Shown here: in pieces, positions 41,898 to 50,742 of the stretch
Position numbering within the stretch: position 1 is the stretch's first letter
How the letters are laid out: every line of letters begins with the position of its first letter
Source of the DNA: Streptomyces sp. yr375
GTDB lineage: Bacteria; Actinomycetota; Actinomycetes; Streptomycetales; Streptomycetaceae
Length of the DNA stretch: 64,000 bases
Assembly: GCF_900110755.1 (NCBI RefSeq)
Contig: NZ_FOFF01000001.1
Coordinates: 298,143-362,142, forward strand
Direction of reading: 5' to 3'
The notes under the pieces: model-generated
What the model was told of the DNA's origin: nothing
What the model saw: the letters and a program-made list of their open reading frames with translations, nothing else
The model's database searches: none
Position numbers and translations under genes: made by a program

Positions 41898-44333
41898 ATG
41901 GCCACCGATGCGTGGAGCTCCGACGGGATCGGCAAGCTGGTCTCCCGGCTCACGTTGGAACAGAAGGTCGCCCAACTCGCCGGTCTGCACGCCACCGACG
42001 TGTTCACCCGGTCGGACTCCGGTCCCGCCGTCGAGCCGCGGCGCGTGGCGGAGCTGCGTCCGCACGGTGTGGGCCACCTGTCCCTGGCCTGGTTCCTGGG
42101 CCACGACGCCGACAGCCTGCGCGGACTGCTCGGGCAGATCCAGACGGCCGTCCGCGAGGTCTCGCCGTTCGGGATCGGCGCGCTGATCCACAACGAGGGC
42201 GTCAACGGCTTTCTGCACGCCTCCGGTTCACAGTTCCCCACCGCGTGGGCGCAGGCGGCGACCTGGGACCCGGAGCTGGTCCGGCGGGCCGCGACGGTGA
42301 CGTCCGCGCACCTGCGCGACGCCGGGATCCAGCTCGTGTTCGCCCCGGTGCTGGACATCAGCCGCGACCCGCGCTGGGGCCGCGTCCACGAGACGTACGG
42401 CGAGGACCCGGAGCTGGCCGCGCGGATGGCCGTCGCGTTCGTGCGCGGCGCGCAGACGGAGCCCGGCGTCCTCGCGACCGGCAAGCACTTCCTGGGCTAC
42501 GGCGCTTCGGAGGGCGGCCTCAACCAGGCGGTGACCCCGCTCGGCCGCCGCGCGCTGGTCGACGAGTACGCCGAGCCGTTCCGCCGCGCGATCGCGGAGG
42601 CGGGCCTGCGGCTGGTGATGAACTCGTACAACGAGATCGACGGCGTGCCCGCCGCCGCGAACCGCTGGCTGCTCACCGAACTCCTCCGTGACACCCTGGA
42701 GTTCGACGGCCTCGTGGTCAGCGACTACGACTCGGTCAACATGCTGCGCGTCCACCACCGCACCGCCCGCACCGAGGGCGAGGCGGCCGTGCAGGCGCTC
42801 ACCGCCGGCCTTGACGTCGAACTCCCCGGCAACACCAACTACGCGTTCCTGGCCGCCGAGGTCACCGCCGGGCGCTTGGACGAGAAGGTCGTCGACGTGG
42901 CCGTGGCCCGCGTCCTCGCCGTCAAGGCCCGCGTCGGACTCGTCCCCGGCTTCGCCCCGACGCCCCCGACGGCGTCCGCGGCGCGCCCGGACCGGGAGGA
43001 GGCCGCCGAGGTCCGTCGGGCGATCGCGGCCCGCAGCACGGTCCTGCTCCAGAACGACGGCGTCCTGCCGCTGACCCCGGGTGCGCGGCGCATCGTCGTC
43101 GTGGGACCGGCCGCCGACGAACTGCGCGTCCACTTCGGCGCGTACACCTCCGTCTCCCAAGCCGAGATGCCGCTCGGCATGGCGGCGGTCATGGAGGGCC
43201 GGGTGCCCGGCGTCGACCCGGCGTCCTTCGTGTTCACCGACATCTTCCAGACCCGGATGCCGGGCATGGACCCCACCTTCGAGGACGCGACCCGCGCCCT
43301 GCACCCCGAGGCGCGCACGGTCCTGGACGCCGTACGGGAACTGGACCCGAAGGCCGAGTTCGTCCCCCTGGGCCGGTTCGAGAAGACCGACTCGGGTGAC
43401 GGCTCGCTCGACGCCGCCACGGTCCAGGCCGCCGTCGCGGACGCCGACCTCGTCCTCGCGGTGCTCGGCGAACGCACCGGCTGGGTCGGCAACAACACGG
43501 CGGGCGAGGGCCAGTCGACGGCCTCGCCCGCCCTCCCCGGCGACCAGGAAGAGCTTCTCGACCACCTGGCCGCCACCGGCACACCGCTGGTGACCGTCGT
43601 CGTCTCCGGCCGCCCGCTGCTGCTGGAGAAGGCGGCCTCGGCCTCCCGCGCCGTCCTGCTCGCGCCGCTGCTCGGGGAGGAGGCGGCCACCGCGATCGCG
43701 CACACTTTGTTCGGCCTGATCAACCCCAGCGGCAAGCTGCCCAGCACCTTCCCGCGCCACCTGGGGCAGCTCCCGCTCTACCACGGCCACCACCACGGCA
43801 GCGGCTACGCCCACCCCACCGGCACCCGCCACGGCTACGGCGACCTCGACACCCAGGGCCCCCGCTACGCCTTCGGCCACGGGCTGTCGTACACCACCTT
43901 CGAGGTCACGCTCGACGAGCGGGCGGGCCGCCCGGCGGTCGACCTGGCCGACGGGGTGATCCGGACCCGGCTCACGGTCGCGAACACCGGGGACGTGGCC
44001 GGCGAGACGGTCGTGCAGGTGTACGCGCGCGACGAGTTCGCGTCGGTGGTCCGTCCGGTGCGCCAGCTCATCGCGTTCGCCCGCGTCGGCCTCGCGGCGG
44101 GGGAGACCCGGACCCTCGTCCTGGAAGCCCCGGTGGAGCGGCTCCACCACACCCTGGCCGACGGCCGTCGCGGCATCGAGCCCGGCGACGTCACCGTCCT
44201 GGCCGGACTCGCCGCCGACGCGCTCCCCTGCACGGCGACGGTGACCATCCCGGGCCCGGCGACAGGTGGTCGAGCGATGGCCGAATCCCGCAACAGCCCA
44301 GGCCGTACGGCGTCTTGTGCGCGTACGGCGTGA
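41898..44333 (+). CDS. Glycoside hydrolase family 3 protein (intracellular)
   Basis: An 811-residue enzyme: (beta/alpha)8 barrel (~30-330) with nucleophile Asp276 ('LVVSDYDSVNML'), alpha/beta sandwich (~350-600) and a C-terminal fibronectin-III-like domain (~680-790, 'GETVVQVYARDEFASVVRP'). 'KHFLGYG' and 'RGAQTEPGVLATGKH' support substrate-binding positions of beta-glucosidases/xylosidases. I chose the ATG at 41898 because AAGGGA lies six bases upstream; an ATG at 41883 overlapping the GH2 stop is possible. No signal peptide is seen. A TetR gene follows 15 bases later. Confidence 0.92.
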   Translation: MATDAWSSDGIGKLVSRLTLEQKVAQLAGLHATDVFTRSDSGPAVEPRRVAELRPHGVGHLSLAWFLGHDADSLRGLLGQIQTAVREVSPFGIGALIHNEGVNGFLHASGSQFPTAWAQAATWDPELVRRAATVTSAHLRDAGIQLVFAPVLDISRDPRWGRVHETYGEDPELAARMAVAFVRGAQTEPGVLATGKHFLGYGASEGGLNQAVTPLGRRALVDEYAEPFRRAIAEAGLRLVMNSYNEIDGVPAAANRWLLTELLRDTLEFDGLVVSDYDSVNMLRVHHRTARTEGEAAVQALTAGLDVELPGNTNYAFLAAEVTAGRLDEKVVDVAVARVLAVKARVGLVPGFAPTPPTASAARPDREEAAEVRRAIAARSTVLLQNDGVLPLTPGARRIVVVGPAADELRVHFGAYTSVSQAEMPLGMAAVMEGRVPGVDPASFVFTDIFQTRMPGMDPTFEDATRALHPEARTVLDAVRELDPKAEFVPLGRFEKTDSGDGSLDAATVQAAVADADLVLAVLGERTGWVGNNTAGEGQSTASPALPGDQEELLDHLAATGTPLVTVVVSGRPLLLEKAASASRAVLLAPLLGEEAATAIAHTLFGLINPSGKLPSTFPRHLGQLPLYHGHHHGSGYAHPTGTRHGYGDLDTQGPRYAFGHGLSYTTFEVTLDERAGRPAVDLADGVIRTRLTVANTGDVAGETVVQVYARDEFASVVRPVRQLIAFARVGLAAGETRTLVLEAPVERLHHTLADGRRGIEPGDVTVLAGLAADALPCTATVTIPGPATGGRAMAESRNSPGRTASCARTA

Positions 44334-44348
44334 AGTACGGTCTGACGG

Positions 44349-44996
44349 GTGACGAACCAGCGAAAGCCGCGCGGGCCCTACCGCAAGAGCGCCGAGCGAC
44401 GGGAACAGATCCTCCAGGCCGCCTACGAGGCCATCGACGAGCACGGCGAACGCGCGTCCTTGCAGGACATCGCCGACCGGGTCGGGGTGACGCAGCCGGC
44501 GCTGACGTACTACTTCCCCACCCGCGACGACCTGCTGCTCGCGGTGCTGGAGCGGCGGGACGTGGTGGGCAAGGCGACGGCAGGGGGCGCCGCCCGGAGC
44601 GAGAACATGGTCGAGAGCATGGCGGCCAGCGCCCGGCACACCACCAGTCACCCCGGGCTGGCCAAGCTGTACGTCACGCTCTCGGCGGCGGCCACCGACC
44701 CGGAGAGCCCCGCGCACAGCTACTTCCGCGACCGCTACCGCACCCTCGCCGCCGACGTCACGCAAAACTTCGAGGAACAGCAGCGCACCGGCGGCATCCG
44801 CGCCGACGAACCGGCCGAGCACCTGGCCAGGACCCTGCTCGCGGTGCTGGACGGCCTCCAGATCCAATGGATGCACGACCCCACGGTGGACATCGCCGCG
44901 ATCGCCGAGACGTTCACACGGATGCTGGTGCCCACGACGGATGCCACGACGGATGCCACGACGGATCCCGGGCCGGAGACGAAGCCTGTCGACTAG
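44349..44996 (+). CDS. TetR-family transcriptional regulator
   Basis: A 215-residue protein. The basic N-terminus 'MTNQRKPRGPYRKSAERREQ' leads into a TetR HTH ('GERASLQDIADRVGVTQPAL', 'TYYFPTRDDLLLAVLERRD'), followed by a helical ligand domain. It starts with GTG 15 bases after GH3 and is probably co-transcribed with GH2-GH3. It lies between the two 28-bp elements and is the likely local regulator. The C-terminus contains TTDATTDATTD, encoded by three 12-bp repeats (44934-44969). Its end overlaps the converging GH43 stop. Confidence 0.88.
   Translation: MTNQRKPRGPYRKSAERREQILQAAYEAIDEHGERASLQDIADRVGVTQPALTYYFPTRDDLLLAVLERRDVVGKATAGGAARSENMVESMAASARHTTSHPGLAKLYVTLSAAATDPESPAHSYFRDRYRTLAADVTQNFEEQQRTGGIRADEPAEHLARTLLAVLDGLQIQWMHDPTVDIAAIAETFTRMLVPTTDATTDATTDPGPETKPVD
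44934..44969 (+). repeat. Three 12-bp tandem repeats in the TetR gene
   Basis: ACGACGGATGCC occurs twice and ACGACGGATCCC once. They encode (TTDA)-type units in the disordered C-terminus, and length change would keep the frame. Confidence 0.85.
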
Positions 44997-46534
44997 GCGT
45001 CGGCGGGCGGCGGTACCGGCGTCCAAGGGGTCGGTACCGGGTCCGGGTCCGGGGTGTAGGTGAAGCGGGTGACCAGGGCGTCCGTGCCCAGGGCCTCGAC
45101 GCCGATCACCCGGCCGGTGAAGCCGCCGGCGACCTCGGTCGAGAGGTACCGCCCGTCGATCGTGGCGAGCGTACGGAAGTCGCCGTCGACGAGGTGGCCG
45201 AGGTGGAGGTCGTCGGGCCCCTTGGCGAAGCTGTACTGGTCGGTGTTCGCGACGGACCGCAGGGTGAGCGGGTGGTCCGCCGACACGCCCTCGGCGGTGG
45301 CCAGCACCTGGTCGAACGGCCCGACGACCGCGCGCGCCGACACGGTGGTGCCCCGGCGCTGCACGGCCGCCCAGTGGGCGTCGTCGATCCGCACGACCAG
45401 GGCCGCGTCGCCCTGCGGCACGGTGGCGGTCGCGGTCCAGGACGAGTCCCGGGCCCGGACCGCGAGCAGCTTCTCGGCGTTCCGCGCCCCCGGGTCGCGG
45501 CCGGCCGACAGCCGCAGTCCCTCGCCCGGGACGGGCACGGCGAAGGAACGGGGATCGGTGCCCGGCGCGATCCAACGCGGGTGGAGCCGTCCGGCGGCCG
45601 ACGTGTCCGAGGCTGCCGAGGCGGCGAAGTCTTCGGTGAAGGTGGTCGGCGCCTGCGGGACGTCGTACCGGTCCTCGACGATCACCGGCCAGCCGTCGGC
45701 CCAGTCCACGCCGGTGAGGAAGGTCTCGCGGCCGTTGACGTGTGCCTCGGGGAACGAACCGCGCGGCCGCACCCCCAGGTGCACCATCGCCCAGGAGCCG
45801 TCGGGCAGTTCGACGAAGTCGCCGTGGCCGGTGTTCTGCACCGGGTGCGTGGTGCTGCGGTGGGACAGGATCGGGTTGGCCGGGTGCGGCTCCCACGGGC
45901 CGGCGGGGGAGTCGGAGCGGGCGACGCAGATGCCGTGACCGGGGCCGGTGCCGCCCTCGGCGACCAGGAGGTACCAGTACGCGCCGCGCCGGTACAGGTG
46001 CGGGCCCTCCGGGTGGGCCATGCCGGTGCCCTTCCAGATGACGCGCGGCTCGGAGAGCAGTTCGCCGGTCGTCGGGTCGACGGTGGCCTGACTGATGCCT
46101 CCCGGGTACGCCCAGGTCAGGTAGCAGGTGCCGGTCTCGTCCCAGGCGAGGTCGGGGTCGATGCCGATCGCCCCCGCCGTGTACACGGGCTCGCTCCACT
46201 CGCCCGCCGGGTCGCTCGCCCGCACGATGAGGTGGCCCCGCATCACGTCCTCCCGGTTGGTCGTCGCCATCCAGAACTCGCCGGCGTGATGGCGGACGGT
46301 GGGCGCGTAGATGCCGGCGCTGGCTCCCTCCCGGCCCAGCCCCACGGTGAACTGACCGGGCCGGTCGAGGACGTTGCCGATCTGCTCCCAGCGCACGAGG
46401 TCGCGGCTGTGGAAGACGGGGACCCCGGGGAAGTACTCGAAACTGGAGTTCACCAGGTAGTAGTCCGCGCCGACACGGCAGACGGACGGGTCCGGATGGA
46501 AGCCGGGGATGACCGGATTGACGTTGGTGGTCAT
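44993..46534 (-). CDS. Glycoside hydrolase family 43 protein (xylosidase/arabinofuranosidase-like)
   Basis: A 513-residue enzyme. The five-bladed propeller (~5-300) shows the catalytic triad pattern: Asp15 base ('GFHPDPSVC'), Asp126 ('GIDPDLAWD') and Glu176 acid ('HPEGPHLY'). A C-terminal concanavalin-A-like beta-xylosidase domain (~320-500) completes the usual architecture. No signal peptide is present, so it works inside the cell, probably on xylo- or arabino-oligosaccharides. It converges on the TetR gene and has its own promoter region, which contains element copy 2, 38 bases before the ATG. Confidence 0.9.
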   Translation of the reverse strand: MTTNVNPVIPGFHPDPSVCRVGADYYLVNSSFEYFPGVPVFHSRDLVRWEQIGNVLDRPGQFTVGLGREGASAGIYAPTVRHHAGEFWMATTNREDVMRGHLIVRASDPAGEWSEPVYTAGAIGIDPDLAWDETGTCYLTWAYPGGISQATVDPTTGELLSEPRVIWKGTGMAHPEGPHLYRRGAYWYLLVAEGGTGPGHGICVARSDSPAGPWEPHPANPILSHRSTTHPVQNTGHGDFVELPDGSWAMVHLGVRPRGSFPEAHVNGRETFLTGVDWADGWPVIVEDRYDVPQAPTTFTEDFAASAASDTSAAGRLHPRWIAPGTDPRSFAVPVPGEGLRLSAGRDPGARNAEKLLAVRARDSSWTATATVPQGDAALVVRIDDAHWAAVQRRGTTVSARAVVGPFDQVLATAEGVSADHPLTLRSVANTDQYSFAKGPDDLHLGHLVDGDFRTLATIDGRYLSTEVAGGFTGRVIGVEALGTDALVTRFTYTPDPDPVPTPWTPVPPPADA

Positions 46535-46572
46535 GGGCGGCCCTTCGGTGCGCGGTGGTGCGGTCACCCTAG

Positions 46573-46600
46573 CCGTGAAATTCTTTGAAGAATAGATTTT
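46573..46600. promoter_or_regulatory. Shared 28-bp element, copy 2 (upstream of GH43)
   Basis: It begins CCGTGAAA and ends TAGATTTT, and contains the perfect dyad ATTCTT-TG-AAGAAT. It matches copy 1 at 21 of 28 positions but is inverted relative to the gene it precedes, as a dyad-recognised site could be. It overlaps the stop codon of the DUF6338-like gene. Confidence 0.55.
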
Positions 46601-47234
46601 AGGTGGGGGGCAGGTCGGATCCGTAGACGAGGACGATCTGGGGGCCGGGGATCGCCACGAACCGGGCCCGGTGGCGGACCCTCGGCCCGCCGGGCTCGGT
46701 GAGCGCGAGCGGCCACTGGAGGACGAGGTCGCCCTCGCCGAGGACGTCACGGTCGCCGTCCATGCTCAGCAGCTTGCCCTCCCACAGCCGACCGTCGGTC
46801 AACTCGACCGCCAGCCACAGGGAATGCCCCGGCGGGGTCAGCTCGACGGCCCTGCGCAGCGGCGGGTGCGGGGTGTGTCGGACCGCCGTGCCCCCGTACC
46901 GCGCGACCACCACCCCCGCCGACACCGCGCCCACCAGGCTGATCGTGAACGCCAGGACGCCCGACCAGACGGCCTGCCAGGGGTGGACGGTCAGATAGGG
47001 GGAGCCCTTCAGCAGCCCTTCGAGCGGCAGCAGCGCCGTCCAGCCCGGTGCCGCCAGCAGCACCACCAGTGCCCCGACGGCGCTGCCCACCGCGCCCACG
47101 CAGACCAGGTCGACGAGTTCGAGGAGCGAGGTGCGCCTGCGCCGGGGCCGACGCACCTCGACGATACGGACGTAGACGTACCCGGGTGCGGCGGAGACGA
47201 GCAGCGCGACGAGCGCGACGGCACTGGTCGGCAT
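46599..47234 (-). CDS. DUF6338-like membrane protein
   Basis: A 211-residue protein with three hydrophobic segments (~5-24, ~42-63, ~85-110) and a soluble beta-rich C-terminal domain ('HSLWLAVELTDGRLWEGKLL', 'LVLQWPLALTEPGG'). I recognise the general pattern as DUF6338, whose function is unknown. The ATG lies two bases after the stop of the 139-residue protein, so the two are translated together and diverge from the CHAT gene. Its TAA stop lies in the GH43 promoter element. It could be the membrane component of the CHAT locus (inference). Confidence 0.65.
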   Translation of the reverse strand: MPTSAVALVALLVSAAPGYVYVRIVEVRRPRRRRTSLLELVDLVCVGAVGSAVGALVVLLAAPGWTALLPLEGLLKGSPYLTVHPWQAVWSGVLAFTISLVGAVSAGVVVARYGGTAVRHTPHPPLRRAVELTPPGHSLWLAVELTDGRLWEGKLLSMDGDRDVLGEGDLVLQWPLALTEPGGPRVRHRARFVAIPGPQIVLVYGSDLPPT

Positions 47235-47236
47235 CG

Positions 47237-47656
47237 TCAGCCGTTCCCGCTCCCGTTCCCGCTTGCGGAGCCGTCCGGCTGGGGCTGTGGCTGTGGTTGC
47301 GGCGGGAGTTGGGCGGCGGCCGGGGTGCCGAACGGGTCCGGGAGCGCGGCGGCCCCCGGGTCCGGCTCGGCCGGCATGTCGACCCCTCGCGGGCCGTCGC
47401 TCTCGCCCAACTCGCCCTGGTTCACGAGGTTCCGCAGGTCGACGTGCGTGTCGACGAAGTGGTCGAGGAGCTCCTCGAACTCGTCGTCGTCGAGATCGGC
47501 GGCGCGGTCGTAGAACTCGGCGAGGGCGGCTCGGGTCCCGTCGGAGACCTTCTGCCACCCGGGGCCGTGGAGGACGGCTCGGACCCGCCCGTCGGTGCCG
47601 GTGCGCGGCGGGCCGGGAAAGGCGGGACGTCCGGAATCGGAACGGCTGGAACGCAC
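47237..47656 (-). CDS. Acidic protein of unknown function next to the CHAT gene
   Basis: A 139-residue protein I do not recognise. The middle is a small acidic helical segment ('LAEFYDRAADLDDDEFEELL', 'DHFVDTHVDLRNLVNQGEL'). The tail is low-complexity (PQ repeats, then Gly/Ser/Asn). I chose the GTG at 47656 because GGAGG precedes it by about ten bases; an ATG at 47701 would add 15 residues. It is first in a two-gene unit with the DUF6338-like gene, divergent from CHAT by 186 bases. By position it may be a regulator, adaptor or cleavage substrate of the peptidase. Confidence 0.55.
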   Translation of the reverse strand: MRSSRSDSGRPAFPGPPRTGTDGRVRAVLHGPGWQKVSDGTRAALAEFYDRAADLDDDEFEELLDHFVDTHVDLRNLVNQGELGESDGPRGVDMPAEPDPGAAALPDPFGTPAAAQLPPQPQPQPQPDGSASGNGSGNG

Positions 47657-47842
47657 GACTGCGACACCTCCGGATACGGCTGGCTCAAGGAGCCCGCCCA
47701 TCCTGCCAGTCTCAGTCCTGTCAAGGTGTCCCTTTTCTCGCACAAATCTGTTCATCGGTACGTAATGTGGGGGGCGAGAACACGCCTCGCCTCGGTCGTC
47801 CAGACGTCCGGGCCTGGGGCCCGGGCAAGGGAGCACGGCACG

Positions 47843-50674
47843 GTGGTCGGGCAGAACAGGCCTTGTGAGTACCGGGACTTCACCGTTCGCCTGGTCAGGG
47901 CGACGCCCCCGACGGGCCACGGCTCCGGGGAGGTCTGGTTCGACGTGCACGCGGTGGAGGCCGGTGTCCAGGAGACGGGCAAGTCTCTTCACCTGGGCCA
48001 TGTACGGCAGTTCGCCGCGGAGTTCGACCGGCGCTGCACCACCGAGTCCCCCGTGGCGCGTGGCATGGGGCGCGCCCTGCTTCCCGGGCCGGTCGTCGAC
48101 GCCCGCTTCCGGATCGCCCTGGAGGAAGCCCGTCAGCGGCGGGCCGGAGTCCGGCTGTGCATCGAGACCACCGACCCCGAACTGGCCGCCATCCCCTGGG
48201 AGATCAGCGCCGTACAGGTGAACACCACGGGCGGTGGGCCGGAATGGCAGTTCCTGTACCGCCACGAGACGGTCTCCGTGGCCCGCAGGCGGGCCCCCTC
48301 CTTCCACCCGGCGGAAGCGGAAGCGTCCGAGGCCAAGGGGCCGGTGGTCGTGGCCACCGCGCTGGACGTCGTCGACCGCCACGGGCGCTTCGGACTCGTG
48401 ACGGGGGAACCCGGTGGCGCGGGGCACGTCTCCGCGGTCAGCGCCCTCCAGGCGGCCGGCCGGCTCCGGGGTACCCAGTTCGAGCCGGTGGCGCACCAAG
48501 ACCCCGTCAGCCGCGCCGAGTTGTGCGCCACGCTCGCCACGCCCGCCTGGGCGTTCGTGTTCGGCGGCCACGGCACCGCCGACGGCATCCTGGTCACCGG
48601 CCCCGGCGGCCGGGAGGACCTGCGGCTGATGACCGCGCTCGACCTCGCCGACACACTGCGCGGCGCGAACGTACAGGTCGCCGTCCTCGCCGCCTGCCAC
48701 ACAGCCACGGCTACGGCCACCGCTGCCACGGCCGCGGAAGGGGGTGCCGTCGTCGCGGACACGGCCAGTGGCTGGAGCAGCGTGGCCGGGACGCTCGTCG
48801 ACGGTGGGGTGCCGTGGGTGATCGGGATGCGCGGTCTGGTGGACGACAAGGTGGCGGCCGATCTGACCCGCGAGTTCCTGGCCGGGCTACAGGACGGCGA
48901 CTCCGTGGAGAACGCGCTCGCCCGGGCCCGCGCCGCGGTGCCGAAGTCCGGCTGGCTCCCCGTGCTGCACACCTCCGCGTCCGTGCCGGACGCCCGGTTC
49001 CGGCCCCCGGCGCCGCCCGTGGCCCGCGAGGAACTCGCGGCGTTCCCCGTCGTGTCGCCGAAGCGGGTCGCGGCGGGCGGGCTCGTATACGACAGGGGTC
49101 CGTGCCGGCTCGACGTCCTGTGGGGCCTCGACCGGGGCCCGATCCGCGGCGTGCTGGCCGACCGGCCCGGCACCCGGCTCGCCGACGAACTCCACCTCGT
49201 CGAGTACGGCCCGCTGTCCCGCGTCACCAGGCCGCCCGGCCGCCCGGCCGCCGTGGGCCAACGGACGGCCGCCGGTACCGCGTTGTTACCCCGGCGGCAG
49301 TGGTACGAGGTGCCGCACAGGGACGGCGGAGAGTTACCGGGCTCCTCGGACGCCCTCAACCTCCTGGTCTCCCGCCCGTACGGTTGGAGCGCGCACCTGA
49401 AGGCGTACTCCGACGGTTCCTCGATGGGCTTCGCGGTGTGCTGGGACGCGCCCCCCGGCTGCGCTCCGGGCGCCGTCCGCCCCGCCGTGGACCTCATGCG
49501 GGCGATCGCCTCGCTGCTCCCCGGCGCGGCCATCGTCCTGCACGTCAGAGGGGACGACGAGGAAGCCCTGCTGGCCGCCGCCGAAGAGGCGGCCGGGTCG
49601 CTGCCCGCGCGGGACGACGGCTCGGTCATCGCACCGGCGGTACTGACCCGGGTGCGATGGGGGGACACCGCCTGGCGGCCCGTCATCGCACCCGGTCCAC
49701 CGGGGGGCGGCCCGACGGCCGACGCCGCCGGACCCCCGACGATCCGCGACCGGGTCGACCGCTACAAGCGCAAGCGGGCTCAACCCGCCGTGGCCGACCC
49801 GTGGTTGAACACCGCGAGGCGGGCCGTCGAGGAGTTGGCGGCGGACGAGGAGACCTCCCCGCTGCTGAGGGAACCGGAGTTCCTGGCCGCCGAGTTGTTC
49901 CGGGTGGGCACCCAACCCGAGATAGCAGCCCTGCTCAGAGTTCTCGCGCTGGAGCGGGACGACGACGAGGAGCGCTACGCCTCCCTGGCCGCCGCGGCCA
50001 CCCGGGACGACCACCTGGACGTCTGGCTGGCCGCCGCCGAAGGACTTCCCCCGTCGAGCGACGAACTCGCCGGACCCGCCGAACTCGCCGAGCCCGCCGG
50101 GGGTGTCAGGCCGGTCGACCCGCTGTGGCTGCCGCCCGCCCTGTTCCCCGAGCCGGTCCGGACCCGCGTCGTGCTCGGGCTCCTGCGCCGCGGCGACGAT
50201 CCCGCCCGGGCCGTCCCGCGCCCGGTCTGGGACGGTCAGGTCCCCCGGGAGCTGCGCCGGGTGCTGGAGTATCTGCGCTCCGCGCCCAAGGGCCGTGACA
50301 CGGCCGACGGCAGAGCGGCCGACCGGGAGTTCCTGCTCGGCCTCGACAACCACACCTACGAAGCGGCGGACATGGCGCTCCGGGCCGGCGTCGGACGGTA
50401 TCTGACGATCCGTGAACTTGCCCCCGCCGGCGAGAAGTTCCCCCGTGGCCGGCTGTCCTTCGCCGGCTGGGCGGCGCTCGCGTCCCGGCCGCTGGAGCGG
50501 TCGTCCGTGGAGCTGCTGGGGGACGAACCCGCGGAGTGGATGCGGCGCGCCGTCGGCCTCCACGAGAAGCCCGCCGAACCCGACGGCGACAACCTCCGCT
50601 TCGCCGAGGGCCTGCGCCGCGCACTCTTCACCCCGCACCCGCCCCTCGCCCCGCCCCTCGGCCCTCCCGTCTGA
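47843..50674 (+). CDS. CHAT-domain (caspase-like) cysteine peptidase with a long unknown C-terminal region
   Basis: A 943-residue protein. The CHAT domain spans ~50-380. 'LAAIPWEIS' (~115) is the typical pre-catalytic motif, the catalytic His243 is in 'FVFGGHGTADG' and Cys285 in 'VLAACHTAT', with 'WVIGMRGLVDDKVAADLTRE' after. CHAT peptidases act in eukaryote-like cell-death and phage-defence systems, where a sensor releases cleavage of a partner. Residues ~380-943 contain no domain I recognise; parts look alpha-helical with acidic patches ('LALERDDDEERYASLAAAAT'). The GTG at 47843 has AAGGGAG nine bases upstream; an ATG at 47765 is an alternative. It is followed 68 bases later by the giant gene. 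Confidence 0.85.
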   Translation: MVGQNRPCEYRDFTVRLVRATPPTGHGSGEVWFDVHAVEAGVQETGKSLHLGHVRQFAAEFDRRCTTESPVARGMGRALLPGPVVDARFRIALEEARQRRAGVRLCIETTDPELAAIPWEISAVQVNTTGGGPEWQFLYRHETVSVARRRAPSFHPAEAEASEAKGPVVVATALDVVDRHGRFGLVTGEPGGAGHVSAVSALQAAGRLRGTQFEPVAHQDPVSRAELCATLATPAWAFVFGGHGTADGILVTGPGGREDLRLMTALDLADTLRGANVQVAVLAACHTATATATAATAAEGGAVVADTASGWSSVAGTLVDGGVPWVIGMRGLVDDKVAADLTREFLAGLQDGDSVENALARARAAVPKSGWLPVLHTSASVPDARFRPPAPPVAREELAAFPVVSPKRVAAGGLVYDRGPCRLDVLWGLDRGPIRGVLADRPGTRLADELHLVEYGPLSRVTRPPGRPAAVGQRTAAGTALLPRRQWYEVPHRDGGELPGSSDALNLLVSRPYGWSAHLKAYSDGSSMGFAVCWDAPPGCAPGAVRPAVDLMRAIASLLPGAAIVLHVRGDDEEALLAAAEEAAGSLPARDDGSVIAPAVLTRVRWGDTAWRPVIAPGPPGGGPTADAAGPPTIRDRVDRYKRKRAQPAVADPWLNTARRAVEELAADEETSPLLREPEFLAAELFRVGTQPEIAALLRVLALERDDDEERYASLAAAATRDDHLDVWLAAAEGLPPSSDELAGPAELAEPAGGVRPVDPLWLPPALFPEPVRTRVVLGLLRRGDDPARAVPRPVWDGQVPRELRRVLEYLRSAPKGRDTADGRAADREFLLGLDNHTYEAADMALRAGVGRYLTIRELAPAGEKFPRGRLSFAGWAALASRPLERSSVELLGDEPAEWMRRAVGLHEKPAEPDGDNLRFAEGLRRALFTPHPPLAPPLGPPV

Positions 50675-50742
50675 CCGCACACCTGCTCACCTGCTCATCG
50701 CGCCCCACCCTCACACCCCTCATCGACACACGAGGAGAGCCC

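Noticed and set aside
42228..46199. A 1323-codon open frame on the minus strand opposite GH3, TetR and part of GH43
   Set aside because: It is Arg/Pro/Gly-rich shadow sequence caused by high third-position GC in the genes on the other strand or frame. The real GH3, TetR and GH43 proteins cover the same bases with clear family motifs.
47765..47842. ATG at 47765 as the start of the CHAT gene
   Set aside because: It lacks a Shine-Dalgarno and adds 26 residues that do not look conserved; the GTG at 47843 has AAGGGAG at good spacing. It remains an alternative.
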